From: Capniomyces stellatus
Lineage: Eukaryota > Kickxellomycota > Harpellomycetes > Harpellales > Legeriomycetaceae
Length of the DNA: 64,000 bases
Reading direction: 5' to 3'
NCBI GenBank assembly: GCA_001661515.1
Contig: LUVW01000001.1
Location: 1,769,374 to 1,833,373, forward strand
Numbering within the stretch: the first letter of the stretch is position 1; every line of letters begins with the position of its first letter. The notes below the pieces were generated by a model. That model saw only the letters and a program-made list of their open reading frames with translations, did not search any database and was not told the origin of the DNA. Of this stretch, positions 1 through 11,100 are shown piece by piece. Position numbers and translations under genes: made by a program.

Positions 1-32
1 TCTAGTTTGGCCTTTTTAAATTGGGCTATCAA
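1..32 (+). repeat. Left arm of a 32-bp perfect inverted repeat
   Basis: Bases 1-32 are the exact reverse complement of 2419-2450. The arm may extend left of the window, because the window begins inside it. On the inner side the match stops at base 32. The two arms bracket the seven-TM gene at 1254-2276. Confidence 0.9.
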
Positions 33-1253
33 ACTAAACTCTTTTCCAGGTGGTATAAAATAAAACGTGATCTTAGTTTCAATGATAAAATACAAATCTC
101 CACTTGACTTAATTTCCAATCTCGTTTCTAAACCCTCTCATTGCTGATATTTAAAGAGCCATTGAACCATCCAACTTTTCTTTCTTCGCTTAAACATGTT
201 TTCAGTCTTGTTTTTGTTTTGCTGAATTACTTGTGTTTGTTCTCTTTCATTGACTGTTGTCTGTTTTAGCTTTGTTCTTATTACATTGTTTTATTTTACA
301 TTGAAACTATTCCATTTTTTTTCAATCGCCAGCTCAAAACATATCATGCTCAATGTTGCAAAGCTGAAAACTAGCTTGTTATTGACAAGCCAACAAAAAA
401 AAACTCTCTATCAGCCTTATTGTAGAATAGAGCTGGGCCAGCCGTCTGAACAACCTTACTTTTACTAGTTTCCAGTTGAAGCTGCTCAGGACTTTTACAG
501 CCCCATGTCTACATGTGAGGTTTGGTTCCATACACTCTTGGTGTATTGTGCCTGCTTATTAACTCAGATGCGATATATTTATATAGTTGCTCGCCTTTCT
601 ATTTGAGTGATTTTGGTCTAAAATCCACTTTACTAGTTAAAATTCTAAAGACTGCGCAGGCAACACAATATCCACTATGTCTAATTAACACGCATTCCCT
701 CCCCCAAATATGGTTATAATAACGGAGGCAAGGTAAGCATGTGGTTGATTTGGCGGAGTTGCGCTTAATTGCTTCAATTATCTACTTGGTCACATTTTGT
801 TTCTTTCAAATATCAATTGTGCGGAGGATAAAAGCTGTGAGACAAAACATCAATTCACCAAATCATGATTCTCCTGCTTTTTAATTTCTATAACGAAATC
901 AGATGGCTTGATACCCATTTCTTTATTGATATTATATCCCTTTTTTATTTATTATGACGGCATTCCTTTTGTATTGTGATGTTAGCCCTTTTTTAGAGAG
1001 ATCCAAATCAACTTGTACTTTTTAGATTATTTTTTCAAATGCAAGCAGATACTAGTACTTGAGTGTGCAGTTTCCAAACCAAATAATATTCATGACAAGC
1101 GTTAAACTAAGATACAGAGCATAAACCTGCTTGCAAAAACTTTGACGCCTTGACAATACAGTTGGCCTTTTTCCTCTATTGAAGTCTGCTAGTCATACTT
1201 CAACCCTTGAGACAAAGCTGAGTATATCCAACTTTATACATGGTTGTTTCGGT
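33..1253. other. Upstream region, no gene recognised
   Basis: AT-rich DNA with only short open frames (for example 250-468 and 522-719) that show no recognisable domain or splice structure. It presumably holds the promoter of the receptor-like gene at 1254. Confidence 0.5.
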
Positions 1254-2276
1254 ATGAGATTTTCAAATACACCATTCAGCTACGACCAATATGTAGCAGG
1301 AGCAATACCCACAATGACGATTATAATTTTATCAACACTCGTGACACTTACCGTCCCAGTGTTTTTTCTGTTGTTCTACCTCGCAAAAAGAAAAATAGTG
1401 AGCCGGGTAATCATGCGACAGCTGCTTCTGGTGTCTTTATCGTGTGCCATCAGAAATATATTTTTTTGCGTCACGATTGGGATAAGGAACAGTACAGTCG
1501 GTTGTATATTCATCAGAGTTACGTATACATTTTTCTCGATATTGTCGCTGTACATTGGAGTCACTGTGATTTTGCACCCTCTCTTAATTTTTCGGTATCA
1601 TAGGAAGAACACGGCAAGATATGAAAAATACTATTATATAGTGAGCGCATGTTTTGCATCTTTAGGAATAATCCAAGGCCTTTTGAGCTTATCTATAAGT
1701 CGAAATACAAGTGTGGCATATTGTGGATACGTTTATATAGACTCCGCAGATACTCTGGGCCCTGCTATTGTAGGATACTTTTTTATAACGGTATTTGGTT
1801 CGGGTGCTGGGATGGTGTTTGTGGTTCTAATGTTCAATACAATAGCGAAGGCCCGAAATTCAATTGAAAACAGTGATCCTAATGAACAAAATATAGGCAG
1901 ATACATATCTAAGCTAAACAACAGATACAACAACAACCTGACCAAAAAACTATTCAAAAGATTGTTGTGGTATCCGATAATACCGTTTATATTGAGTTTT
2001 TTTTCTCTGACATTTCTTGTAATTCAGTACATAAAGGAAACTGCTACATTGATATCCACCAACATCATATTCATTTTAAAAAGCCTGGATGGAATGCTGA
2101 TAGCATACATTTTTTTCTGCGACCCATTAATAAGCAAATCAATGAATAGGGGCACATTAACGCTATATGTTAGAAGAGTGAACCACAAGTACTTTTGTGG
2201 AAGAGAGGTAGATGAGGACATGGAGGACGCAGAATCGTTAGACTTTGACTTTGATCATGCATCTTCGATTAACTAA
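1254..2276 (+). CDS. Seven-transmembrane receptor-like protein (fungal GPCR, cAMP-receptor/Git3-like)
   Basis: Single-exon frame of 340 residues from the first in-frame ATG at 1254; the frame is open upstream but without another ATG. Seven hydrophobic segments are visible at about residues 20-43, 55-77, 83-110, 125-146, 165-190, 240-262 and 270-297. A Cys at the start of TM3 (GCIFIRV) and one in the second extracellular loop (AYCGYV) could form the disulfide usual in GPCRs. The end of TM7 reads FFCDPLIS, reminiscent of the CDPL motif of cAMP/Git3-type receptors. The TM5-TM6 loop is basic and Asn-rich, and the tail after TM7 is short and ends acidic. This suggests a plasma-membrane receptor acting through a G protein, but the ligand is unknown and the subfamily is my inference. 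The whole gene lies between the arms of a 32-bp inverted repeat. Confidence 0.65.
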   Translation: MRFSNTPFSYDQYVAGAIPTMTIIILSTLVTLTVPVFFLLFYLAKRKIVSRVIMRQLLLVSLSCAIRNIFFCVTIGIRNSTVGCIFIRVTYTFFSILSLYIGVTVILHPLLIFRYHRKNTARYEKYYYIVSACFASLGIIQGLLSLSISRNTSVAYCGYVYIDSADTLGPAIVGYFFITVFGSGAGMVFVVLMFNTIAKARNSIENSDPNEQNIGRYISKLNNRYNNNLTKKLFKRLLWYPIIPFILSFFSLTFLVIQYIKETATLISTNIIFILKSLDGMLIAYIFFCDPLISKSMNRGTLTLYVRRVNHKYFCGREVDEDMEDAESLDFDFDHASSIN

Positions 2277-2418
2277 CACAAAATTTCTAATTTGCGACTA
2301 AATGATATGCCACCTTTACTATTTGTACCATATTGATATCCTTAGAACCAACTCACATCCACTTACTAGGTTTTGTTTTTATGTATTGTTCAGTCGTATG
2401 CTTTTGTTTGTAGCGTAC

Positions 2419-2450
2419 TTGATAGCCCAATTTAAAAAGGCCAAACTAGA
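2419..2450 (-). repeat. Right arm of the 32-bp inverted repeat
   Basis: Exact reverse complement of bases 1-32. It lies about 140 bp after the stop codon of the receptor-like gene. Confidence 0.9.
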
Positions 2451-2810
2451 ATTTGCCAAAAAAATTAACCAGCAAGTTTCATGGTTTTGAAATCTCACTA
2501 GTTGGATTACAAATACCGTTGAGTTTCAAAAAATATCACTAAAAGAGTAATATTGCCATTGTAAAATAAGTAAAAACAAACACAATCTCACACACATAGG
2601 GCCTGAATATATCAAAATATCAGGCTATACACATGTATAATATCACACGGTGTGCCATATATAAATGCACCAAAGTTTGACCCCAAATACTTGCATGCCG
2701 AGTTTTAACCTTGACAACAAAACACAATAATAGCTGTCAATGCTGATTCATAAAACCCGCAGCTTGTTGTGTATACCGAGAAACTATAAATATTGTATAC
2801 AACATCGGTC

Positions 2811-2945
2811 GGTTCTAATGAATATGATGCTCTTTCTTTACTGCGTAACTTACTGGAAGCAAAATTGTCTGTTCAGCAGAGAAAACGCCCTGTTGTAAAA
2901 AGTGACACTGGGAAAATATAAAGCAAATCACAAACCCAGTAAATC
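2811..2945 (+). repeat. Dispersed repeat, copy A (partner at 44316-44450)
   Basis: This stretch aligns with 44316-44450 in the same orientation. Shared blocks include TTCTAATGAA, CTCTTTCTTT, TGTTCAGCAGAGAAAAC, AAAAAGTG and AAATCACAAA, with small indels between them. Both copies have a TATAAATA element about 30-50 bp upstream. No protein is encoded. It could be an old transposon fragment, a non-coding RNA gene or a duplicated regulatory block. I could not match it to a known snRNA or snoRNA. Confidence 0.6.
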
Positions 2946-3150
2946 GAGGCAGCTAATGTATGTACTATGTATCTCTTCAAAAGAGCTGATGTATATTACC
3001 AATGCAGATATCCTGGGCTGAGAGATGCACTGGTCAACGGCTAGACCCGTGCATGGTGGTTCGTTTGACATATACAATGACCTATAAATTTGTAGACACA
3101 TAGATAGTGTATTAGAAATAGAGCAAGGCTGAGGTTTGGTGCTGATTTGA

Positions 3151-3231
3151 GTTGGTAAATCCAAGAGCCAGATTTCGGTTGGTAAATCCAAGAACCAGAG
3201 TTGAGTTGGCAAATGCAACAACCAAATTTGT
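3151..3231. repeat. 27-bp tandem repeat, three units
   Basis: Units begin GTTGGTAAATCCAAG at 3151 and 3178, and a diverged unit begins GTTGGCAAATGCAAC at 3205. On the minus strand the array is open and would read as a 9-residue repeat (LPTQLWFLD-like). That frame lacks other support as a gene. Confidence 0.75.
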
Positions 3232-3503
3232 AATTTGGAGCGTTGTTTGTCTGAGATTCAACGGCGTTCATAATTTAGCTGGGAAAGCTTCAAAGCCGTG
3301 AGATTTACTAATTGTTTTCTTGGCGCTTTGTTGATTATTTTTTCTGTCAATGGTAGAATATAAATTTTCTCATATTTTTATTTTTATTTTCATTAAACAT
3401 TATTATAGTTCAAAATAGCTTAGCATTAAAAGTAGATATTAGTTTATAAATATTGATTAAAGTACGGAAACAACGCTTTGTAAATTAATTGGAATGGCCT
3501 AGT

Positions 3504-4313
3504 TTAGTTTGGTGGAAATATGTTGTTCTCAGTCTTGCAGTATCCTGACTCTAAATCACACCGCTTACTTTTACTCTCACAGTGGGTGCAAGATTTGCTG
3601 TTTGATTCTTTTGCGTATCGGTTGATCATCATGACAATAGACGCAAATATCAAGCTGAAAAAGGCAAAAATCACAAAAAATGATCCTGACTCGTTGTAAT
3701 TTCTGTTTAATGAACTCCCTCCTGCAACCATCCTTTGCTGGCCCAAGCTACATCTTTGTAAATTGTTGTAGTTGAATCTTGGTGGATACCTGTATGGAAC
3801 ATCACTGATTACAAATACTCTTGGCACTTGCTGTGCGCCTTGGCCGCTTGGGCTTGCGTACTTGATTTTTTGTGGATAGTACCTAAGTGTCAATGGTGCC
3901 AACCCTCTTCTGCCAATCACCTTGTTGTAGTAGTAAACATTGTTTGTGGCTAACGGCTTCTTGTCCACGCAAATATTATTCCTATCGCACACAATTTTGC
4001 TATCTACTGAGTGGTTCAAATTAGTGCTGACTCTGTCATTGACCTGAACTCTTGTTGTTGGTCTTTTTAGATGCTCACCAGCTCGCACTTTTTTGTGCTT
4101 AACCAGTGGATACAACTTTTTTAGCTGCTGGATTCTATCCATGTACTTTGGGTCGTTGCACTTGCCTCTGTGGTATATAACATTTTTTCTCACAACTGGA
4201 CTTGGTTCACTTTGCGGGTTCTTGTCTAAGCCTGGGTTTTTTTGAGCCTGGTTGCTGTTCTGAGTTTGGCTAGTTGTATCAACGGCCTTTGTTTTCATCA
4301 TTATCGCAGTCAT
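3504..4313 (-). CDS. Uncharacterised single-pass membrane protein with Cys-rich tail
   Basis: A 269-residue single-exon frame starting at an ATG at 4313. The first half is polar and basic, rich in Gln, Asn and Lys (residues about 1-130). A clear transmembrane segment follows near residues 210-232 (SFFVIFAFFSLIFASIVMMI). After it comes a short tail with four Cys residues spaced like a small metal-binding or disulfide motif (CTHCESKSKRCDLESGYC). There is no N-terminal signal peptide, so it is probably tail-anchored or type II. I do not recognise the family. The length without stops, the good ATG and the clean TM segment argue that it is a real gene. Confidence 0.6.
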   Translation of the reverse strand: MTAIMMKTKAVDTTSQTQNSNQAQKNPGLDKNPQSEPSPVVRKNVIYHRGKCNDPKYMDRIQQLKKLYPLVKHKKVRAGEHLKRPTTRVQVNDRVSTNLNHSVDSKIVCDRNNICVDKKPLATNNVYYYNKVIGRRGLAPLTLRYYPQKIKYASPSGQGAQQVPRVFVISDVPYRYPPRFNYNNLQRCSLGQQRMVAGGSSLNRNYNESGSFFVIFAFFSLIFASIVMMINRYAKESNSKSCTHCESKSKRCDLESGYCKTENNIFPPN

Positions 4314-5551
4314 AGTTATAGTTTGTGTTTATCCTGGTTATATTAGTTTGTTTCTAAAAGTAAAAAGTATATATTAAGAGTATATTTTGCTAAAGCCAAT
4401 GTTACTGGTGTCTAGTTATTGTATGGTGCTATGGTTGTGTCAAGCGTTACTTGTATTGCTTTAAAAATTAATAGATGTGTTAATGTGGATGAGATATAAA
4501 TTTGATGATGGCCATAACATAACCGAGCCGACACTTGAGTATTTATACTAATCGTTGAGTCGAAGCACACCAACTTATATATATATCCCAGATTTTTGCC
4601 TACATATAGCCCAATATCATTAAACTGGAATAGATATTACATTGCCAACCAAGTCCTACACTATTGTATTAGATTTGGCTGTTCTGGTTACATCTAGATA
4701 CATTATTTTTAGCGGAGATGGGCACTCGACTTGAAAGTAATAATGAAAAAAAAGACTCTGTAGCTTGGATTTTTATTCAAGTACACCTTTAAGCCAACTA
4801 ATGTTGTAACTTGGACTAGATCTCAATTCTGCTCGTAATTTGATTCTCAACTGTGCTCCTACTTTAGAATTATTACCGCTGATGCTGTAACTGTAATATC
4901 TAGTCAAAAATCAATTTAAGCAAAATTAAATTCCAAAATTGCTAATTTAACCAAACCAAGTTTAACTTGGATCAATATATTTTACCAAAGAAAAAAAAAA
5001 CTTGAAATGGACTTTTCTTAATAAAATAAAATAAACTAAATTTGTGGGGTGATGGGTGAGGAAGGGGGAGGAAGAGGGTCTAAAGATCTGGGATTTATCA
5101 ATAATAGTCTAAAGCTATTGAGCCATTACAACATCAACAAATTATGATTGGCCAATTCGAAGCTCAATTGACATTAAAAAGTGCGGATTTAAGTAGGATG
5201 AATGAAAAACAGATTTTAAAAATAAAAGCTTATATATTTTGTCTGAAAAGGTGAATATGGATATGAATGCATGTTGACAGTTAGGCTGTATGATAAATCA
5301 ACTGTATAACTTCAATGCCTAGGCGTTTTAAATCGGTCAAGGCGGAAACGTGGTTTTAACTTAATCAAAGCAATGAGCAATTGGTTTTATTTCAGTAGAG
5401 GACTAGAAATATTGAAATCAAAGTGGAATGTAAAAAATCAAAAACTGTTTTCGATAAAACGAAATTGTTGTAAGCCTAGATACAAGTGTTAATGATTCAA
5501 TTTAGTTTAATTTAACCTAGCATGACTTGGTTTGATCCAGGTTAACTTGAT
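4314..5551. other. Intergenic region, nothing recognised
   Basis: AT-rich sequence between two minus-strand genes. It holds poly-A/T runs and no open frame with recognisable content. It should include the 5' region of the 269-aa gene and the 3' end of the aminotransferase. Confidence 0.4.
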
Positions 5552-6799
5552 TCAGTTTTTCAAGTGGCGGCGGCAGAAACTATCGATTCTGTCAAATGCC
5601 TCATGAAGAATTTCTGGTGGTGGTGTGATGACAACTCTGAAACTGTTAGGGAAATCAAACAGTTCTCCAGGAAGAATCTCAACATGTTCCTCCCATTTGA
5701 GAGCATGGAACAGGTCATATCCGTTGCTAATCGAGTCATCAAACTTGTTGCAGTCCATAACAACCATTATGTACATTGCGCCCTGTGGGCGAATCGGCAC
5801 CAACCCTTCAATCGAATTAAGCCTGTCTTCGCAGATTCTGGCATTGACTTCAAGCTGCTTGTTGAGATTTGCAGCAAAATCTGGCGAAACTACCTTTGGG
5901 TCAAGAATTTTAGGAACTGCGTGTTGGATAATCGAGTTTGGTCCAATCAAAAGATTCACCAACGACCCTAGTCCCGCCTTGATCTGTTTAAATACGCCAA
6001 TAGGGTCGTGGACCGTTACCCATCCAACCCTCCATCCAGGCACCAAGTACTGCTTAGCCAAGCCACCGAGCGTCAAAACCGGAACCTGCTTTGATAGACT
6101 GGCAACTGGATAAAAGACCTCGCCGCTGAACACCATGTCGTCATAAATCTCGTCGCTGATAATAGGGATTTTGCGGGCTTCGCAGATTTTTAGGATTTCT
6201 TCAATATGTTCTTTGCTGAAATTGCTTCCGCAAGGGTTTGACGGGTTGTTTAACAGAACTGCTTTTGTCTTGGAATCAATAAGGGACTCCATTTGTTGCA
6301 AATCAACTTCCCATTGCTTTGAAGGCAGCAGGTTGTACTGTTTAAACTCAATTCCCTTTGACGCTATTACGGTCTTATAAAGAGGAAACCCTGGGTTTGG
6401 AATAAGAATGTTATCTCCCGCACTGGCAATAACATTAATAGCCAACTCTACTGCTCCTGAACACCCATTTGCCAAAAATACGTCAGACGCATCCAATTGG
6501 TACCCAGGTCTGCTGTACTTTGTCGCCACCGCCTTTCTGGCATCCTCTTTTCCTGCGGACGGCAAATATCCATTGCATTTATAACTAGTAAGTGATTCTT
6601 GAACTGCGCTCACAATCGCAGGATCTGTTTTGAAGTTTCCATACACTGTTGGGTCTCCCAATGAAAGGTTGACCAGGTCCTTGGTGCTTTCCTCTCCCTT
6701 CTGCACTGCCGATGCCCCTCCAAGCAACGCACGGATAGGATTCAAAGTATTTTGCGCTGAATCTGAAGATTCTATCTCATTCCAACCATTGACAGACAT
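5552..6799 (-). CDS. TAT: Tyrosine aminotransferase (PLP-dependent, class I)
   Basis: A 415-residue single-exon enzyme of the tyrosine aminotransferase group, which moves the amino group of tyrosine to 2-oxoglutarate as the first step of tyrosine breakdown. Visible motifs include NLSLGDPTVYGNF near the N-terminus, GYLPSAGKEDAR, NPGFPLY, NNPSNPCGSNF (the cofactor Asn), ISDEIYDDMVF (Asp and Tyr contacting PLP), GGLAKQYLVPGWRVGW carrying the Schiff-base Lys at about residue 247, and a C-terminal SFRVVIT with the carboxylate-binding Arg. The GGLAK-x4-PGWRxGW signature matches animal TAT more closely than typical fungal aromatic aminotransferases. The length is a little below human TAT (454) because the N-terminal extension is short. 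The ATG at 6799 is the first in frame. Likely cytosolic. Confidence 0.9.
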   Translation of the reverse strand: MSVNGWNEIESSDSAQNTLNPIRALLGGASAVQKGEESTKDLVNLSLGDPTVYGNFKTDPAIVSAVQESLTSYKCNGYLPSAGKEDARKAVATKYSRPGYQLDASDVFLANGCSGAVELAINVIASAGDNILIPNPGFPLYKTVIASKGIEFKQYNLLPSKQWEVDLQQMESLIDSKTKAVLLNNPSNPCGSNFSKEHIEEILKICEARKIPIISDEIYDDMVFSGEVFYPVASLSKQVPVLTLGGLAKQYLVPGWRVGWVTVHDPIGVFKQIKAGLGSLVNLLIGPNSIIQHAVPKILDPKVVSPDFAANLNKQLEVNARICEDRLNSIEGLVPIRPQGAMYIMVVMDCNKFDDSISNGYDLFHALKWEEHVEILPGELFDFPNSFRVVITPPPEILHEAFDRIDSFCRRHLKN

Positions 6800-8102
6800 T
6801 ATTTGTTTTTACTCGTTCTTGTTTTTACTCGTTCTTGTTCTTGTTTTTGCTTTTAATATCGAAATTGGCGTTTTTTATATCGGTTTATTTCTGGGTGTAT
6901 TGTATACTTTTCTTATTTTTATAAAGTTCTTTTTGAACAAAATAAAGCAATTTTATTCAAGAGAGAATATAATTATCAACATTGTTGTCTCCATTAAACA
7001 GCTCGGTTAATTATGTTGACAATAAAACAGCATGAAATCATCCAGAAATAGTATTCCAGTATTTACGCAGATTATCTAATTATTCAATCCTCCACACAGT
7101 TTTTTTTTTGGTGATCAACGCATCTTTTAAGAAATGTGAAACATTCAATTCTATTTAAATAAAAACAAAAGAATCATTCAATTCTGATGCTTTTCTTTAA
7201 AAAGCAGCCGTCTTTTTCTGTGTGCATTTTATAACCAAACTATACACCCAATTAACCATGCTTGTTTATTGTTTTTTTTTTTTTGGATCTCAGTGCTATC
7301 TAATGCTTTAGAATAAACCATCATTTACTCTTTTGTAAAAAAAAGACCATACCCGTATCATATACCTTTAAGAATGGTCAATGCTGCCAATAAAAAAAAA
7401 AAAATGCTGATACACTCAACGAATCCCTTTAACCTAAAGTTTGATCAACCCCTTTAAAAAAAAGAAGATAAGGAAGATAAAAGAAGAAAAGGAAATACAC
7501 CATAAAGCAGCTACAACCTATGATCTCGCATTGGTTTGTGGCCTGCATTGCATAAAATAATAATTACGTATTTGTCTACCAAGTAGTTTTTCCATTTTCA
7601 GACTTAATCAACAACCACATTTGCAATCAATACGTAAGCAACTCTAAGCAAACCAACTATCTAGTTGGCTAAAACCAACGTCTTTACAACATTTACTACA
7701 GCGTGAGAAAAAGTTTTAAAATAAGGAAAAGTTTTTTCAAGCGGGCTAACTAGACCGGTCTTGTTAGAAATCACAAAACACATTTTCACACCAAGAAAAC
7801 TATAGGTTTTGCTCGAAGACCGCCTTTCTAAAAAGCCTTTACAACTTGCAAGTTGTGTTTATTCAAGAATTGTAAACTCATTATATATAAATCTGTGTTG
7901 GTTTGGTATAATTTACTTTCAATAAAACAAAATAACATTTAGTCAACTCCAAATAGCAGATAAGCTATACTATAGTGTAGTATAGTTGGTGTATTATTTA
8001 GTTAATGTATTATATTGGTTTATATTTATATTTATATTAAAATGTATTAAAAGGCTAATAAGTATTTATACAGGTAAACGCATCAATCCACGCAGAGTGT
8101 TC
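6800..8102. other. Intergenic region, nothing recognised
   Basis: AT-rich, with homopolymer runs near 7100, 7270 and 7390. The 3' end of the large minus-strand gene lies at 8103. No open frame with recognisable content was found. Confidence 0.4.
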
Positions 8103-11100
8103 TCATGTAATGTAATGTGTGTTATCAGCAGAATCTTCATGGACTCGCATCTCATAGAATTTATAATCGTTTAGCTCCTGTTTGATCAAAACAGCAAGAT
8201 CGTCGGTGATTTTAAAGTTGGGGTACCCTTTTCGGTCATACTCATCCCGGCTGTACGCCTCATAAACCAGAACTGATTCATTAAACCTGAAATTTTTGCT
8301 GCTGCCACTTTCAAACCCAATTTTTAATTGGTTATAGTTGCTGCGACTTTGCGGAAGACCCCACTTGCTGTTTGATTTGGAGAAGCTTGGTGAGAGCATA
8401 CTGAAGTTCAGCTTTAGTCTGGATTGAGACTTTGACTTGCTCAGTTTGATTTCGCTGGGAATGTTATCGGTTGTTCTTGCGTTTATAGCCAAACTTTCTG
8501 TATTTAAGTTATACTTGTGGCTTGCTAGATTATCGGTAGACTTTGATTTTTTCAACTTGTTTGGTTCCGAGGTCTTGTCTTTTCTCTTGGGTCCATCGCT
8601 ACTCTTATTTACTTGGTCAAAGCTGCCCTCATAACCATGCTTTCCATCCGATTCGTCGTAAACAAGCTCACAGCTTGGTTCTTCGGGCTCGTTAAACTCT
8701 TTGTGTGATTTTGGGTTGTGTGGCTTGGTGGCACCAGAAACTTCTTCCTTTGAGTATTTCTTTGAATCATTCCTTCGTATTGTTCCTGATTTGCTTTTCA
8801 AGTACGTTGAGCGAATCCTGCTTAGCGACTTTTTGATCTTGATGTTATCAATAGAGAACTGCCAGTTCCCTGCTTGCATTTCCTTGGAGTCGTCATGTGC
8901 AGCGTTGGTGGCTTTGCTTGGTTGCTTCGAGCTGTACTCGCTTCTCAAAAAGCTGAAAGTCCGCTTGGGCTTGTTTTCGATTTTTTTATCACTGTGAGGA
9001 TCAATCAAGCTTTTTTTGGCAGCTTTGCGGTTTTTGGTCTTGGCCTTATTGCAGTCGTCGATATTCAACCCAAATGCAACGTCGTACTCGGAGTATTGGT
9101 CAAAATCTGCGGATGCAATCGAGCCACTGTTGCTATTACAAGTCTGGTATTTGGTTTTGTTTGCCAAGTCATAGTTTGACGCGTTTCTGCCAAAGCTCTG
9201 ACTGTCTTTATTCAATGGGTCGTTATACGCAAAGTTGGCCATTTCGTCTTGAATATTTTTTAGATTTTTGCTCAACCTATTCTTAGCCACACTACATCCA
9301 CTTTTAGGTCTGTATCCCACCACGCCTCCCCTGCCAGTGTTCTGTCCGCCCAAAGATGCACTCCTTGTCTCCTCAGCGTTTCTATTACTTTCGCTGTTCA
9401 AATATATCGAATTATTTCTATTTATCATCCCTATGTCCAGCAAGCTTAGGATAGACTTTGTAAACTCCATTTGGTACTTTTTCTCAAACTCCTCAACCAT
9501 GCTAAATCTTTCACGCGGCTTCTCCCTATCGCCTATATCCGAGTCCGCACCATTCCATTTAGTATCATCACCTCCCTCGCCTATCAACTTTATCCCTTCA
9601 ATGCTTTTTAATGCGTCTTGCGACTCGGCACACAATTTTGAATCAAACTCTTTGAATTCGCTCATCTGGCTTTTGATTATTCTTTCAAAATCCAACCCCA
9701 ACTCGTCTATATTAAAGCTGGCCAATGTATTAAACTTTCCTAGCGAAGTGTATTCTCCAAACTCGTTGCTGCCTACGTTTATGTAGCTCTTGGTTCTATT
9801 TGGGCTCTGCAATCTTACCGAGTTATTTGCACTCTCAGGGTTGTCCTTTAGGTGCTTTATGTTTGCAAAAATTGCTTGGAAGTCTACTTTTTCTCCAACC
9901 AAATAGCTGTCTCGGATCCGTAGCTTTAAATCCATTATATCATTAAAATCATCTTTATCAATGTATCTCCCCACTAGTTTTTCCAGCTCTTTGGGTTTGG
10001 ATAGAGCGTCAACTTTAACCTTTTGATTTCTGACATCTACAGTATCCGTTTGATAAATCGCGTTGTTTACTCTGGCATCGGACCCACTACCCTTGGCCCT
10101 GTTGTTAAAATCGCTATCCATTGCTGCCAACAGCAGGCTATCCTTATAAGCTAGATCGTTGCTGCTAGCTATACCGCCTTGTTTCAGGTATAGCAGACTT
10201 GTGCTCTCATTGCTGCTCTTATAAAACGCATTCGGATGACCGCTGCCTACACGCCCTGAATCAACATTCTCAAACATACTTTTGCTTGGCGACCCTTCAA
10301 TTGTTTTGGAATTTTCGTTGTTTGAGTTTATATCCTGCGAGTCTAAGCTTAGGTTTGATATTTGTACTTCCGAGGAACCACTAGTTCCAAAGTTTCCCAG
10401 CCTGTCTGTATCGAACGCCATGTTTGAAACTAGACCCGCTTTAGTATTAACCGCCCTACCTGTGCGAGCGTCTACGCTGGAGTTTGTGCTTATGTTTACA
10501 CTATTACTAGCTGTAATCTGGCTTCTTGTGACTATCTCGCCGGTCATCCGTTTGTTTGGCAAAACATACCCCACCTTCGTGCACAAATTTCCTGGACCGC
10601 CTTTTACACCATTATTGCTCCTGATGGCGTTTTCGTTCGCCATACCCGTCACACCAGCGCCGTTTGGCTCTCTAGCAGGCAAGTTGGCCGGACCTTTCGC
10701 CGAATGCAATCTATTGCTATTGGCGGATGTGTCTTTGATGTTTGACTTTTGCTGAGAAACAAACGAGGCTGCGCCAGAGTTCTTTTCTATGTAAATCTCG
10801 TTGTTTATATCGCCACGCACAGTCTGGTTTTTGGTATTTTGCCCTTTAAGATCAACTGTGCTTGATGAAGACCCACCATCAGTTTCCATTATTGGTGAGC
10901 TGTTGAGCTTCCTCAGTTTTTGATCTCTGTTGACTGGGCTAAAAAGCACGTGGTAATTTGACGAAACTTTGCGTCTCAGACTCACAATACTATCATTTCC
11001 TTCAGAATACTCATGTTCGTTCATTTCGAGCTGGTTGTTTGGAATTCTTGCAAATTTATTCCCCTTGTTATCGCACTTGGAATATCTCTCCTGAGCCCTA

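Larger units (their letters stand above)
2451..3503. other. Intergenic region with repeats
   Basis: Apart from dispersed-repeat copy A and the 27-bp tandem repeat, I see no gene. A minus-strand open frame across 2928-3271 is explained by the tandem repeat. Confidence 0.45.

Noticed and set aside
1254..2276. Treating the inverted-repeat unit as an autonomous transposon
   Set aside because: The only gene inside is a seven-TM protein, with no transposase. A non-autonomous or invertible segment remains possible.
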